Below, in pieces: positions 8,054 through 15,452 of a stretch of 50,098 nucleotides of DNA (positions within the stretch are counted from its first letter, which is position 1; every line of letters begins with the position of its first letter). Made by a program: the position numbers and the translations under genes. This stretch comes from JBBCJT01 sp037190665 (GTDB lineage Bacteria; Pseudomonadota; Alphaproteobacteria; Acetobacterales; Acetobacteraceae), in the NCBI GenBank assembly GCA_037190665.1, contig JBBCJT010000100.1:1-50098 (forward strand), in the 5' to 3' direction. The notes below the pieces were generated by a model. The model was not told the origin of the DNA. It was given only the letters and a program-made list of their open reading frames with translations, and made no database searches.

Positions 8054-10156
8054 TCAGGGCTCCTCGATCACGAGAAGCCCATCCACGGCGACAACCTCTT
8101 CGCCCCGCTGCTTCACGGGGTTGATCTCGAACGTGAAGCGCCGCCACGGCGCGCCGGCGGCGAGCCGGGAGAACCGGCTGACGTAGTCGGCGAGCGGCAT
8201 CAGATCGCCATCAGCGATCTTCCCGCGGCGGACCATGCGCAGCTTCCGCAGCAGGCGCAGCGCAGAAGCCGCATCGATCGGCGCGCGCGCGATCGCCACG
8301 TCATCCAGCGCCTCGGTCTCCGTGCCGCCGGCGCCGCAGGAGATCATCGTGCCGAACACGGGATCGACGAAGGCGGAGACCAGAAACTCCCGCCCGCCCT
8401 TCACCATGTGCTGGATGAGCACGCCATCCAGCTTCGTGCCGGCCGCGGCGGCGCGGCCGGCCAGTGTCCGATAGGCGTCCCGCGCCTCGGCTTCCGACCG
8501 GAGATCGAGCGCCACCAGCCCCGCTGCGGCGCGATGCGTCACGGAGGGCGAGATGCCCTTCATCACCACCGGGTAGCCGACCTTGCTCGCGCAGGCGGCC
8601 ACCATCTCCTCCGAGGTAGCGAGCGCGCCGGGCGCGACGGCGAAGCCGGCGGCGGCGAGGAGGCGGTGGCAGTCGTGCTCGGCGACCACCTGTCCCGTGC
8701 GCGCATCGGGCACATGCCGCACCCAGTCGAACGGCGTGGCCGGTGGTGCGGGTAGGGACGGCGGAGCTTCGGTTGCCGCGCGATAGCGCCACGCCCTGGC
8801 AATCACGCCGGCGGCGCGGGTGATCTCCGGCAGGGCATAGACGCCCGCATCCAGCAGCACGTCGCGCACCTCGGCCGACATCAGCATCCAGCTGATGCCG
8901 ACCGCCTTGTCCGTCCGGCGTCGGAACTCGACGATCGCTGCCGCGATCTCGTCCGCCGCGCGCGGCATGGTCGAGAACTGGAACAGCACGGTGTGGATGG
9001 CCGGATCGGCGGCGAGTGCATCGAGCGCCGCCGGGAACAGCTCCAGCCATTTCGGCTGCAGCATGTCGGGGGTGAGATCCACCGGGTTCGCGACCGACGC
9101 GATGGGCGGCGCGAGCAGGCGCAGGCGCGCGCGCGTCGTCTCGGACAGCGGGGGAACGGACAGGCCCTGCCGCACGCAGATATCGGCGGCCAGGATGCCG
9201 CTGCCACCGCCGGTCACCACCACGGCGACGCCGGGACCGGCCGGCAGCTTCGCGGGTTCCGTGCTGCCGAGATAGAGCGCGGTGTCGAGCAGTTCCTGCT
9301 GCGAGTGCACCGCGACCACGGCCTTCTCCTCGGCCACGGCCAGCCAGACGCGCTCCTCCCCGGCGAGGGCGCCGGTATGGGCCAGTGCACCGCGTGCGCC
9401 GGCCGTGGTGGCGCCGCCCTTCAGCGCCACCACCGGCTTGGCTTCCGCGCGCGCATGGTCGAGCGCCGCGAGAAAGGCATCGCGGTCGCGCACGCCTTCC
9501 AGATAGGCGGCGATGACCTTCGTGCCCGGATCGTCGACCAGCGCCTCGATGAAGGACGCCATGGTCAACACTGCCTCGTTGCCGCTGCTGATCAGCGTCC
9601 GGAAACCGAACCCGGCCTGGTTCGCGAGCGCCTGTATCGTTGCCGCCGTGCCGCCGCTCTGGCTGACGATGGAGGCGGCGCCCGTGATCAGCCTGTCGGT
9701 CGCGAACAGCGCGGAACCGAAGCTCGCCGTCATCGGCTGCCAACTGTTGACGAGGCCGAGCGAGTTCGGCCCGAGCAGATGGAAGCCGGTGCGGCGGCAG
9801 GCCTCCACCAGCGCGTGCTGCAACTCGGCTCCGTCCGGTCCGATCTCGGCGAAGCCACCGGCCCAGGCGATACCGTGCTTGATGCCGGCTGCGGCGCATT
9901 CCTCGACCATGCCGGCGATGGCGGGCGCAGGCACGGCGAGGATGGCGAGGTCGGCTGGCGCGGGCAGGTCGCGCGGGTTGGGATAGCAGGGCAGTTCGGC
10001 GACGGTGGCGCGCTGCGGATTCACCGGCCAGATCGCGCCGGGATAGCCGAACTTCCGCAGCAGCCGCACGGCGCGGCCGCCGACATTGCCGTCCCGGTCC
10101 GACGCGCCGATCACCGCGATGCTGCGTGGCGCGAGCAGCGGACTCAGATCGGCCAT
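8054..10156 (-). CDS. NDP-forming acyl-CoA synthetase (fused CoA-binding and ATP-grasp)
   Basis: The 700-residue single chain follows the acetate-CoA ligase (ADP-forming) architecture. A CoA-binding Rossmann domain opens it (SIAVIGASDRDGNVGG near residues 12-27), a ligase-CoA region follows (LGPNSLG 128-134, SQSGG 165-169, the AHTGALAGEE block around His260), and a C-terminal ATP-grasp domain runs from roughly residue 480 (GYPVVMKGISPSVTHR onward). Such enzymes form acyl-CoA from a carboxylate with ATP or GTP, giving ADP/GDP and phosphate, in the cytosol. The gene starts 7 bp after the lactonase stop and is followed by a carboxylate receptor and a crotonase. The natural reading is activation of an imported acid before crotonase-type chemistry. 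The acid cannot be named. A protein-acetyltransferase type is excluded because no GNAT domain is present. Confidence 0.92.
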   Translation of the reverse strand: MADLSPLLAPRSIAVIGASDRDGNVGGRAVRLLRKFGYPGAIWPVNPQRATVAELPCYPNPRDLPAPADLAILAVPAPAIAGMVEECAAAGIKHGIAWAGGFAEIGPDGAELQHALVEACRRTGFHLLGPNSLGLVNSWQPMTASFGSALFATDRLITGAASIVSQSGGTAATIQALANQAGFGFRTLISSGNEAVLTMASFIEALVDDPGTKVIAAYLEGVRDRDAFLAALDHARAEAKPVVALKGGATTAGARGALAHTGALAGEERVWLAVAEEKAVVAVHSQQELLDTALYLGSTEPAKLPAGPGVAVVVTGGGSGILAADICVRQGLSVPPLSETTRARLRLLAPPIASVANPVDLTPDMLQPKWLELFPAALDALAADPAIHTVLFQFSTMPRAADEIAAAIVEFRRRTDKAVGISWMLMSAEVRDVLLDAGVYALPEITRAAGVIARAWRYRAATEAPPSLPAPPATPFDWVRHVPDARTGQVVAEHDCHRLLAAAGFAVAPGALATSEEMVAACASKVGYPVVMKGISPSVTHRAAAGLVALDLRSEAEARDAYRTLAGRAAAAGTKLDGVLIQHMVKGGREFLVSAFVDPVFGTMISCGAGGTETEALDDVAIARAPIDAASALRLLRKLRMVRRGKIADGDLMPLADYVSRFSRLAAGAPWRRFTFEINPVKQRGEEVVAVDGLLVIEEP

Positions 10157-10163
10157 GACCGCC

Positions 10164-11132
10164 TCAGCCGGCCCGGTCGACGAAGTTCAGTTTCAGCCCC
10201 GGGCGCGGCCAACGCAGCTTGGCGATCCGGCCGGTGGTGGACAGCGAGGCATAGACCGTCATCTGATCCGGCCCGCCGAAGCACAGATTGGTCACGTGGG
10301 TTTCGGCGAGCGGCACATGGTCGCTGAGGCCGGATGCCGGATCGACGACGGTGATGCCGCCATAGTGGATCGTGCCGACGCAGACGAAGCCATTGGCCTC
10401 GACCTTCAGCGAGTCAAAGCGCTGGAAGCCGCCCGCGCCGTAGACCAGCGTGGCCCCGTTGGGGGCGGGGAAGTCGGGCGACGGGTGCGGCACGTGCTCG
10501 ACCACGCCGGGCGAAAGGATCCGGTAGCTCCACAGCCGCGCGGTCTCGGTCTCCGCGACGTAGAGCGTCTGCTCGTCGGGCGACAGGCCGATCCCGTTGG
10601 GTGTGTGCAGTGGGAAGGCCACCTCGCGGATCGCGCTGCCATCGGGCAGGGCGTAGTAGATGCCGCCGCGATCGCGGTCGCGATGCCGGGTCTTGCCGAG
10701 ATCGGTGAAGTAGAACCCGCCCTGACGGTCGAAGACGAGATCGTTCGGCGCCTTGAGCCCCACGCCGTCGCAGGCATCGTAGAGGCGTTCGAACTTGCCG
10801 GTGCGCAGGTCCACCCGCTCGATGCGGCCGCCCGCGTAGTCGTCGGCGGCGCCGATCACCAGCGTCCTGGCGTTCAGCTTGTGGGTCTTGGCACCGCCGT
10901 TGTTGCAGACATAGGCGGCACCGTCCGGCCCGATCGCCACCCCGTTCGGCCCGCCGCCGAGGGTGGCCACGACGCTGACCTGCCCGCTCTCGCTCGCCCT
11001 GTTCAGGGTCCTCGCGGCGATGTCCACGAACAGGACCGACCCGTCTGGCAGGGCAACGGGGCCCTCGGTGAAGCCCAGCCCCTCGCAGAGATAGGTGACG
11101 TCCGAACAGTAGCCGTTGCGCAGCATCGGCAT
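10164..11132 (-). CDS. SMP-30/gluconolactonase/LRE-family protein
   Basis: The 322-residue beta-propeller protein has the family's metal-site pattern: Glu23 in GFTEGPVAL, Asn130 in LKAPNDLVF, Asn179 in HTPNGIGLSPDE, and the strand LYVAETETARLW, where an acidic residue (Glu194) sits in place of the usual Asp. Family members hydrolyse sugar lactones or related esters using a divalent metal. The ATG at 11132 is chosen because family N-termini start close to the EGP motif; a GGGGGGAA element lies about 10 bp upstream. The reading frame extends back to 11174, and that alternative ATG cannot be excluded. It leads the acyl-CoA ligase/TTT operon, so it probably opens a lactone to the acid that the downstream ligase uses. 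Confidence 0.88.
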   Translation of the reverse strand: MPMLRNGYCSDVTYLCEGLGFTEGPVALPDGSVLFVDIAARTLNRASESGQVSVVATLGGGPNGVAIGPDGAAYVCNNGGAKTHKLNARTLVIGAADDYAGGRIERVDLRTGKFERLYDACDGVGLKAPNDLVFDRQGGFYFTDLGKTRHRDRDRGGIYYALPDGSAIREVAFPLHTPNGIGLSPDEQTLYVAETETARLWSYRILSPGVVEHVPHPSPDFPAPNGATLVYGAGGFQRFDSLKVEANGFVCVGTIHYGGITVVDPASGLSDHVPLAETHVTNLCFGGPDQMTVYASLSTTGRIAKLRWPRPGLKLNFVDRAG

Positions 11133-11179
11133 CGCGCGCGTTCCCCCCGAGCGGCCAGTCCGGCCGGCGGGCATAAAAG

Positions 11180-11191
11180 AGAACGCGTTCT
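11180..11191. promoter_or_regulatory. Perfect 12-bp palindrome AGAACGCGTTCT, candidate IclR operator
   Basis: The palindrome lies in the 96-bp gap between the IclR gene and the lactonase gene, both on the minus strand. On the minus strand a TTGACG element (11198-11203) lies just upstream, so the palindrome would fall in the -35/-10 spacer of a promoter reading into the lactonase operon. That geometry suits repression. No good -10 element is seen. IclR proteins commonly bind short palindromes next to the operon they control. Confidence 0.5.
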
Positions 11192-11228
11192 AAAATTCGT
11201 CAAGCCACAATCCGCGTGGCCCTGACGA

Positions 11229-11975
11229 TCAGTCCTGTCCCAGCGCCTCCAGCCGGGCATCGAAACGGCTGGTCTCCGCGCCCAGCCTGCTCGAGATGCT
11301 GCGCACGGTGCGCAGCAGGATCGGCTCCATCCGGTCCACGGCCTCCTGATCGAAGCGGAATTCCGGCCCGCTGAAGGTCACGGCGCCGGCGATGCGGCCG
11401 GCGGCGTCCAGGACCGGGGCCGCCATTCCCGCCATGCCGGATTCGATTTCACCCCGGGCGATCGCGACCATGCGGTCGCGGATGCCGGCCTCGGCGGCGT
11501 GCTGCGGCGAGCCGAAGGCGCGGAAGATGGCGCTGCCCGCCCCGCGGTCCAGCGGCACGATGTCCCCGGGTTGCAGATGGTCGCGAAGCAGGCGCGGGGA
11601 ATCAGCCCGGTACAGCAGGATGCGCGTGTCCCCCTGGCGCACGAAGTACGATGCGCTCTCCCCGGTCTGCTCCACCGCGGCGCGGAGGGCGGCGAGGATC
11701 ATGTCGGCCGGATGGATGGCCTGTTTGTGCAGGCTGGCGAGGCGGAGCGGCGTCGCGCCGATCCGGTAGGTGCCGGCCGTGGTCCGCTCCAGGTAACCGA
11801 AGCGTTCGAGCGTCGCGATGAGCCGGAGGATGGTGCTCTTGTAGAGATCCGTCCGCTTCGACAGTTCGGCGAGCGTCAGTTCCGTATCGTCGGCGCGGAA
11901 CGCATTGAGCAGGGACAGCGCCCTGACCACGGCGGCAACGCTCTTCTCCGCATCTTCCGGCTTTTCCGTTCCCAT
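11229..11975 (-). CDS. IclR-family transcriptional regulator
   Basis: From the ATG at 11975 the protein is 248 residues, the usual IclR length. The N-terminal winged helix-turn-helix spans about residues 10-75 (AEKSVAAVVRALSLLNAF, LAELSKRTDLYKSTILRL, GYLERTTAGTYRIG). The C-terminal ligand domain follows with the typical ESASYFVRQGDTRILLYR, GAGSAIFRAFG and MAGMAAPVLDAAGRIAGAV blocks. The frame is open upstream to 12221, but the extra 82 residues do not resemble the family. It is transcribed in the same direction as the lactonase/ligase/TTT operon and 96 bp from it, with a palindrome in the gap. Control of that operon, with a lactone, acid or CoA ester as effector, is the simplest inference. 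The divergent binding-protein gene at 12724 is another possible target. Confidence 0.93.
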   Translation of the reverse strand: MGTEKPEDAEKSVAAVVRALSLLNAFRADDTELTLAELSKRTDLYKSTILRLIATLERFGYLERTTAGTYRIGATPLRLASLHKQAIHPADMILAALRAAVEQTGESASYFVRQGDTRILLYRADSPRLLRDHLQPGDIVPLDRGAGSAIFRAFGSPQHAAEAGIRDRMVAIARGEIESGMAGMAAPVLDAAGRIAGAVTFSGPEFRFDQEAVDRMEPILLRTVRSISSRLGAETSRFDARLEALGQD

Positions 11976-12723
11976 CTTCGTGCAAGTCACTTCAAGGTCG
12001 TGGAACGGCCGAGGAGATACGCATTGTCCGGGAAGCGTCAAACCGGGCGGCTTTTGCACCGGACACGCTCCAGCCGTCCGGCCTGCCTGAAGCGAGGTGA
12101 GCTGCGCCAGTACCGTGCTTGGCACGCCGCTGGACGCGCTGGTGCTTGCGGTGGGCAGACGCGATGTCCGGGCTTCGAACCGGCAAATGAAGAACGCTGA
12201 TCCGGGAGTGGCCGGCACCACGCGACAGGAGCATGGAGCCGGTGTCCGGTGGCGCTGTTTTCTCGGTGGGCTCCATGAGCTTCATCGGCGCACTGCTGAT
12301 CGACGGCTGAACAGCGTGCTGCGTCGCTTCGCCAAACCTGAAAGCTTCGGCTGATCGGAGCGCCCGAAACACCGTCGCGGCATGGGGAACCCGCGAGTGG
12401 TGAACGGTTTCGAACCGCGCCGCTATAGCGACGCCGATACATCAAGTTAGAAGTCCACAGTGGCCCACGACACTGAGGCGTTTCGACGCGCGCGATAACG
12501 CGCACCGCCGAGCCTCGGCGCAAACATGAGATCATCTGAACACGCAGGAATTGCCATTGCAGGTTGCGTGGAGCCGATGGTGAGCCGGACCAGGCATGGC
12601 CGCTGTCGCGACGGAAGTTTTCCTGCCGGATTGTTCGATCCGGAGGATCAATGTCATCCTTCGTCCCGGACCCGGGCATCACCCGCCACGGCGGCGGTGA
12701 CCCCGAAAGCGAAGGACAAGCCG
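11976..12723. other. 748-bp divergent intergenic region, no recognised gene
   Basis: This region separates the divergent IclR and binding-protein genes. Several open frames cross it, including a 257-codon frame on the minus strand at 12038-12811, but their composition (Arg/Ser/Pro-rich, no recognisable motif) is that of GC-rich non-coding DNA. Promoters for both flanking genes must lie here, but I cannot place them with confidence. It may contain decayed sequence. Confidence 0.5.
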
Positions 12724-14316
12724 ATGCAACGCAGATCTCTTCTCGCCGGCGCAACGGGCGCCGCGCTGGCGCTTCCCGCTCTGCTCCCGTCCGCGCGAGC
12801 CCAGTCGTCATCGAAGGTGTTGCGCTTCGTGCCGGTCGCCGATCTGTCCAACCTGGATCCGGTCTGGGCCACCGCCTACCATATCCGCAACGCCGCCTTT
12901 CTGGTCTGGGACACGCTCTACGGCGTCGACAACCAGCTCCGCCCGCAGCGGCAGATGGTGGAGAGCGAGGAGGTCTCGGCCGACGGCCGCGTCTGGACCT
13001 TCACCCTCCGTCCCGGACAGGTCTTCCATGACGGCGAGCCGGTGCGTGCGAAGGACGCGGTGGCCAGCCTGAAGCGCTGGGCGGTGCGGGACACGATGGG
13101 CCAGCAGATCGCCGCGATCCAGGAGAGCCTGGTGGCGCTGGACGACCGGAGCTTCCGCTGGACGCTGCAGCGGCCTTTCCCGAAAATGCTCTACGCGCTC
13201 GCGAAGTCGAACACGCCCTGTTCCTTCGTCTTCCCCGAGCGCATCGCACAGACGGATCCGTTCAAGCAGATCACCGAATTCGTCGGCAGCGGGCCCATGC
13301 GTTTCCTGAAGGATGAATGGGTGCAGGGGGCGAAGGCCGTCTTCGAACGCGTCCCCGGCTATGTCCCGCGCGATGAACCTTCGTCATGGATGGCCGGAGG
13401 CAAGCGCATCCATTTCGACCGGATCGAGTGGATCACCATGCCCGACACGGCCACCGCCGCCGCCGCGCTGCGCACGGGCGAAGTGGACTGGGTGCAGAGC
13501 CCGCAACCCGATCTGGTCCCGCTGCTCGACCGCAGCCGCGGCGTGCGGACCGGTATCGTCGACCCGCTGGGGACGGTCGTCGCGATCCGGCTGAACCACC
13601 GTCAGCCGCCTTTCGACAACCGTGAGATCCGCCGTGCGCTGCTGATGGCTCTGGATCAGGATGACTACACCACCGCCATCGTCGGCGACGACCCGGCGAT
13701 GCGCAAGAACATGTACGGCTACTTCACGCCGGGGACACCGCTCTACAACGAGGAAGGCGGGGAGATCCTGAAGCGGCCGCGCGACGTGGCCGCGGCAAAG
13801 GCGGCCATCGCGCAGGCGGGCTACAAGGGTGAGCCGGTCGTGTTGCTGGCGGCGCAGGACATTCACTACATGAAGGCGTCGAGCGAGGTCTCGGCTGAAC
13901 TGTTCCGCCAGATCGGGCTGAACGTCGAAGTCATCGCGACCGACTTCGCCACCGTCGCCTCGCGCCGCGCCAACAAGGGCCCGGTCACGCAGGGCGGCTG
14001 GAGCGCTCTCTCGGCCACTCATGCCGGCACGGACTGCATCAGCCCGGCCTCCTATCTCGGCCTGCGTTCCAACGGCGAGCGCGCCTGGTTCGGCTGGCCC
14101 GACAGCCCGAAGGTCGAGGCGGGAATCAAGGCCTGGTTCGACGCACCGGACCTCGAAGCGGAGAAGGCCGTGGCGCGCCAGCTCAACGCCGATGCGCTGG
14201 AACACGTGGTCTTCGCGCCGACCGGCTTTTTCCTGACCAAGCAGGCATGGCGAGCGGAGCTGGAGGGGGTCGTGTCCGCTCCAGTGGTGGTATTCTGGGA
14301 TGTGACCAAACGCTGA
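12724..14316 (+). CDS. Orphan dipeptide/nickel-type ABC transporter substrate-binding protein (SBP family 5)
   Basis: The 530-residue protein starts MQRRSLLAGATGAALALP, a signal peptide ending at ARAQ with a two-arginine opening that may be Tat or Sec. It continues with the family 5 pattern: LSNLDPVWATAYHIRN, WTFTLRPGQVFHDGEPV (the consensus W-F-L-R-x-G-V-F-H-D-G), a central AALRTGEVDWVQSP and the lobe with NREIRRALLMALDQD. The ATG at 12724 follows AAAGGAC; the frame is open to 12526 but the signal peptide fixes the start. No permease or ATPase genes adjoin it, so it probably feeds a transporter encoded elsewhere, possibly one of the Dpp systems in this window. The ligand is unknown; peptides, opines, sugars and nickel chelates are all seen in the family. 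Confidence 0.92.
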   Translation: MQRRSLLAGATGAALALPALLPSARAQSSSKVLRFVPVADLSNLDPVWATAYHIRNAAFLVWDTLYGVDNQLRPQRQMVESEEVSADGRVWTFTLRPGQVFHDGEPVRAKDAVASLKRWAVRDTMGQQIAAIQESLVALDDRSFRWTLQRPFPKMLYALAKSNTPCSFVFPERIAQTDPFKQITEFVGSGPMRFLKDEWVQGAKAVFERVPGYVPRDEPSSWMAGGKRIHFDRIEWITMPDTATAAAALRTGEVDWVQSPQPDLVPLLDRSRGVRTGIVDPLGTVVAIRLNHRQPPFDNREIRRALLMALDQDDYTTAIVGDDPAMRKNMYGYFTPGTPLYNEEGGEILKRPRDVAAAKAAIAQAGYKGEPVVLLAAQDIHYMKASSEVSAELFRQIGLNVEVIATDFATVASRRANKGPVTQGGWSALSATHAGTDCISPASYLGLRSNGERAWFGWPDSPKVEAGIKAWFDAPDLEAEKAVARQLNADALEHVVFAPTGFFLTKQAWRAELEGVVSAPVVVFWDVTKR

Positions 14317-14326
14317 CCGATCGGGT

Positions 14327-14358
14327 GACTCCATGCGCTTTCGGAAGCGCATGGAGTC
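14327..14358. terminator. Strong bidirectional hairpin between convergent genes
   Basis: Perfect 14-bp arms GACTCCATGCGCTT (14327-14340) and AAGCGCATGGAGTC (14345-14358) enclose the tetraloop TCGG. It lies 10 bp after the binding-protein stop and about 40 bp from the stop of the convergent racemase-like gene. There is no T-tract on either side, so the hairpin may act with Rho or protect 3' ends. Position and stem strength favour a shared terminator. Confidence 0.7.
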
Positions 14359-14399
14359 GCTCCGGATCGTGGCGGCTGGTATCTGCGATCAGCGCCGGC

Positions 14400-15140
14400 T
14401 CAGGCCTTGAAGCGCGCGGCGAGCGCCTCGCTCAGGCTGCTGACGGCCCGCCCCACGGGCGGCGCGAAACCGCCGGTGCGGGGCTGCGGGATGCCCACCC
14501 GCACCAGCGCCTCCGCGAGCGGCACCGCGCAGCTCATTCCCTCGAGCACGGGCACCGGCACCCGGTCCTGGATCCGGCCGGGAATGCCGGCCATGACCGC
14601 GCCGATCAGGATCACCACCTCCGCCTGATCCTCCGTCACGAGCCGGCCGGCGGCTTCGACCATGGCGGCCTCGGTCGCTGCGGGGTCGGCCAGCACGCTC
14701 TCCGCACTGGTGCCCAGGCCGCGGATCCCTGCCAACCTGCCGCCCAGCCCGTATCCCTCCACGATCTCGCGCATGACGTTGGAGCTGCGCAGGTTGGTGA
14801 CCAGCAGACCGAAGCGGCTGGCCGTCAGGTTGGCCACATGCAGCGCCGCCTCGGTCAACCCGATCACCGGCCCGGGGAACATCTGGCGCACCGCGCGCAG
14901 CCCGCTGTCGATCGATGCGCCGATGATCACGGCGTCGCAATCTCCGCTCTCCCGGGCCGCGGCGTCGAGCGCGGCATAGTCGCCGATCGTCATCTCCATG
15001 CGAGAGGCGATCACCTGGGCACCGAACGCCCCGGTGGCGGTCTTGATCGTCGTGCCCGGCGACGCGAAGCGCCGGGCGGTCTCCGCCAGCAGGTCGGTGA
15101 TCGCCTGCGTCGTGTTGGGATTGATGATCAGCAGCTTCAT
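14400..15140 (-). CDS. Asp/Glu/hydantoin racemase-superfamily protein lacking both catalytic cysteines
   Basis: The 246-residue protein opens with MKLLIINPNTTQAIT, the signature N-terminus of hydantoin and Asp/Glu racemase homologues, and has the TEAALHVANL and SRFGLLVTN blocks of that fold. Active members use two cysteines, in motifs like ACFGDPG and GCAGM. Here the corresponding segments read IIGASIDSG and LIGAVMAGIP, so both cysteines align with alanine. The only remaining cysteines are in GDCDAV and GMSCAV, outside these positions. Two-base racemisation by the usual mechanism is therefore unlikely; a lyase, decarboxylase or binding role is possible. The ATG at 15140 fits the family start. 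It is divergent from the amidase gene, with which it may form a hydantoin-like or amide degradation pair, but that link is speculative. Confidence 0.8.
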   Translation of the reverse strand: MKLLIINPNTTQAITDLLAETARRFASPGTTIKTATGAFGAQVIASRMEMTIGDYAALDAAARESGDCDAVIIGASIDSGLRAVRQMFPGPVIGLTEAALHVANLTASRFGLLVTNLRSSNVMREIVEGYGLGGRLAGIRGLGTSAESVLADPAATEAAMVEAAGRLVTEDQAEVVILIGAVMAGIPGRIQDRVPVPVLEGMSCAVPLAEALVRVGIPQPRTGGFAPPVGRAVSSLSEALAARFKA

Positions 15141-15452
15141 ACCGCAGCTCCGCCTTGTTGGGTCCCGCCGGGATACGCTTTCGTCACGACGCGCTTGACC
15201 GAACCACCGCGCCTGGGAACCGTGGCGGGTTCCCGCGTGGAAACGGAATGAGGCCGCGCCGTTACGCCAGGTATCCGGCACCATGGCTTTAACCATGATC
15301 CACGCCGACAGTGGAGGTTGCGTGATGAAGATTGGCCGCCGCCGGGTCCCCGGTCGGCGATCTCCGGACTCTCGGCACAGCCGCCCTTGTCAGTCGCGCG
15401 CCGATGAACGGACGCTGGCGTGCCGCGCAACCTGAGACACGGAGTCGTGCCG
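15141..15452. other. Divergent intergenic region with inverted repeat GGGAACC-N6-GGTTCCC
   Basis: This 312-bp region lies between the divergent racemase-like and amidase genes. A perfect 7-bp inverted repeat at 15215-15221/15228-15234 with a 6-bp spacer is a candidate operator. The minus-strand frame stays open upstream of the racemase-like gene but shows no family similarity. No other gene is seen. Confidence 0.5.

Noticed and set aside
12038..12811. 257-codon open frame on the minus strand between iclR and the orphan binding protein
   Set aside because: It is rich in Arg, Ser and Pro, has no recognisable motif or ribosome-binding site, and overlaps the real start of the binding-protein gene. 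Long spurious frames are expected at this GC content.
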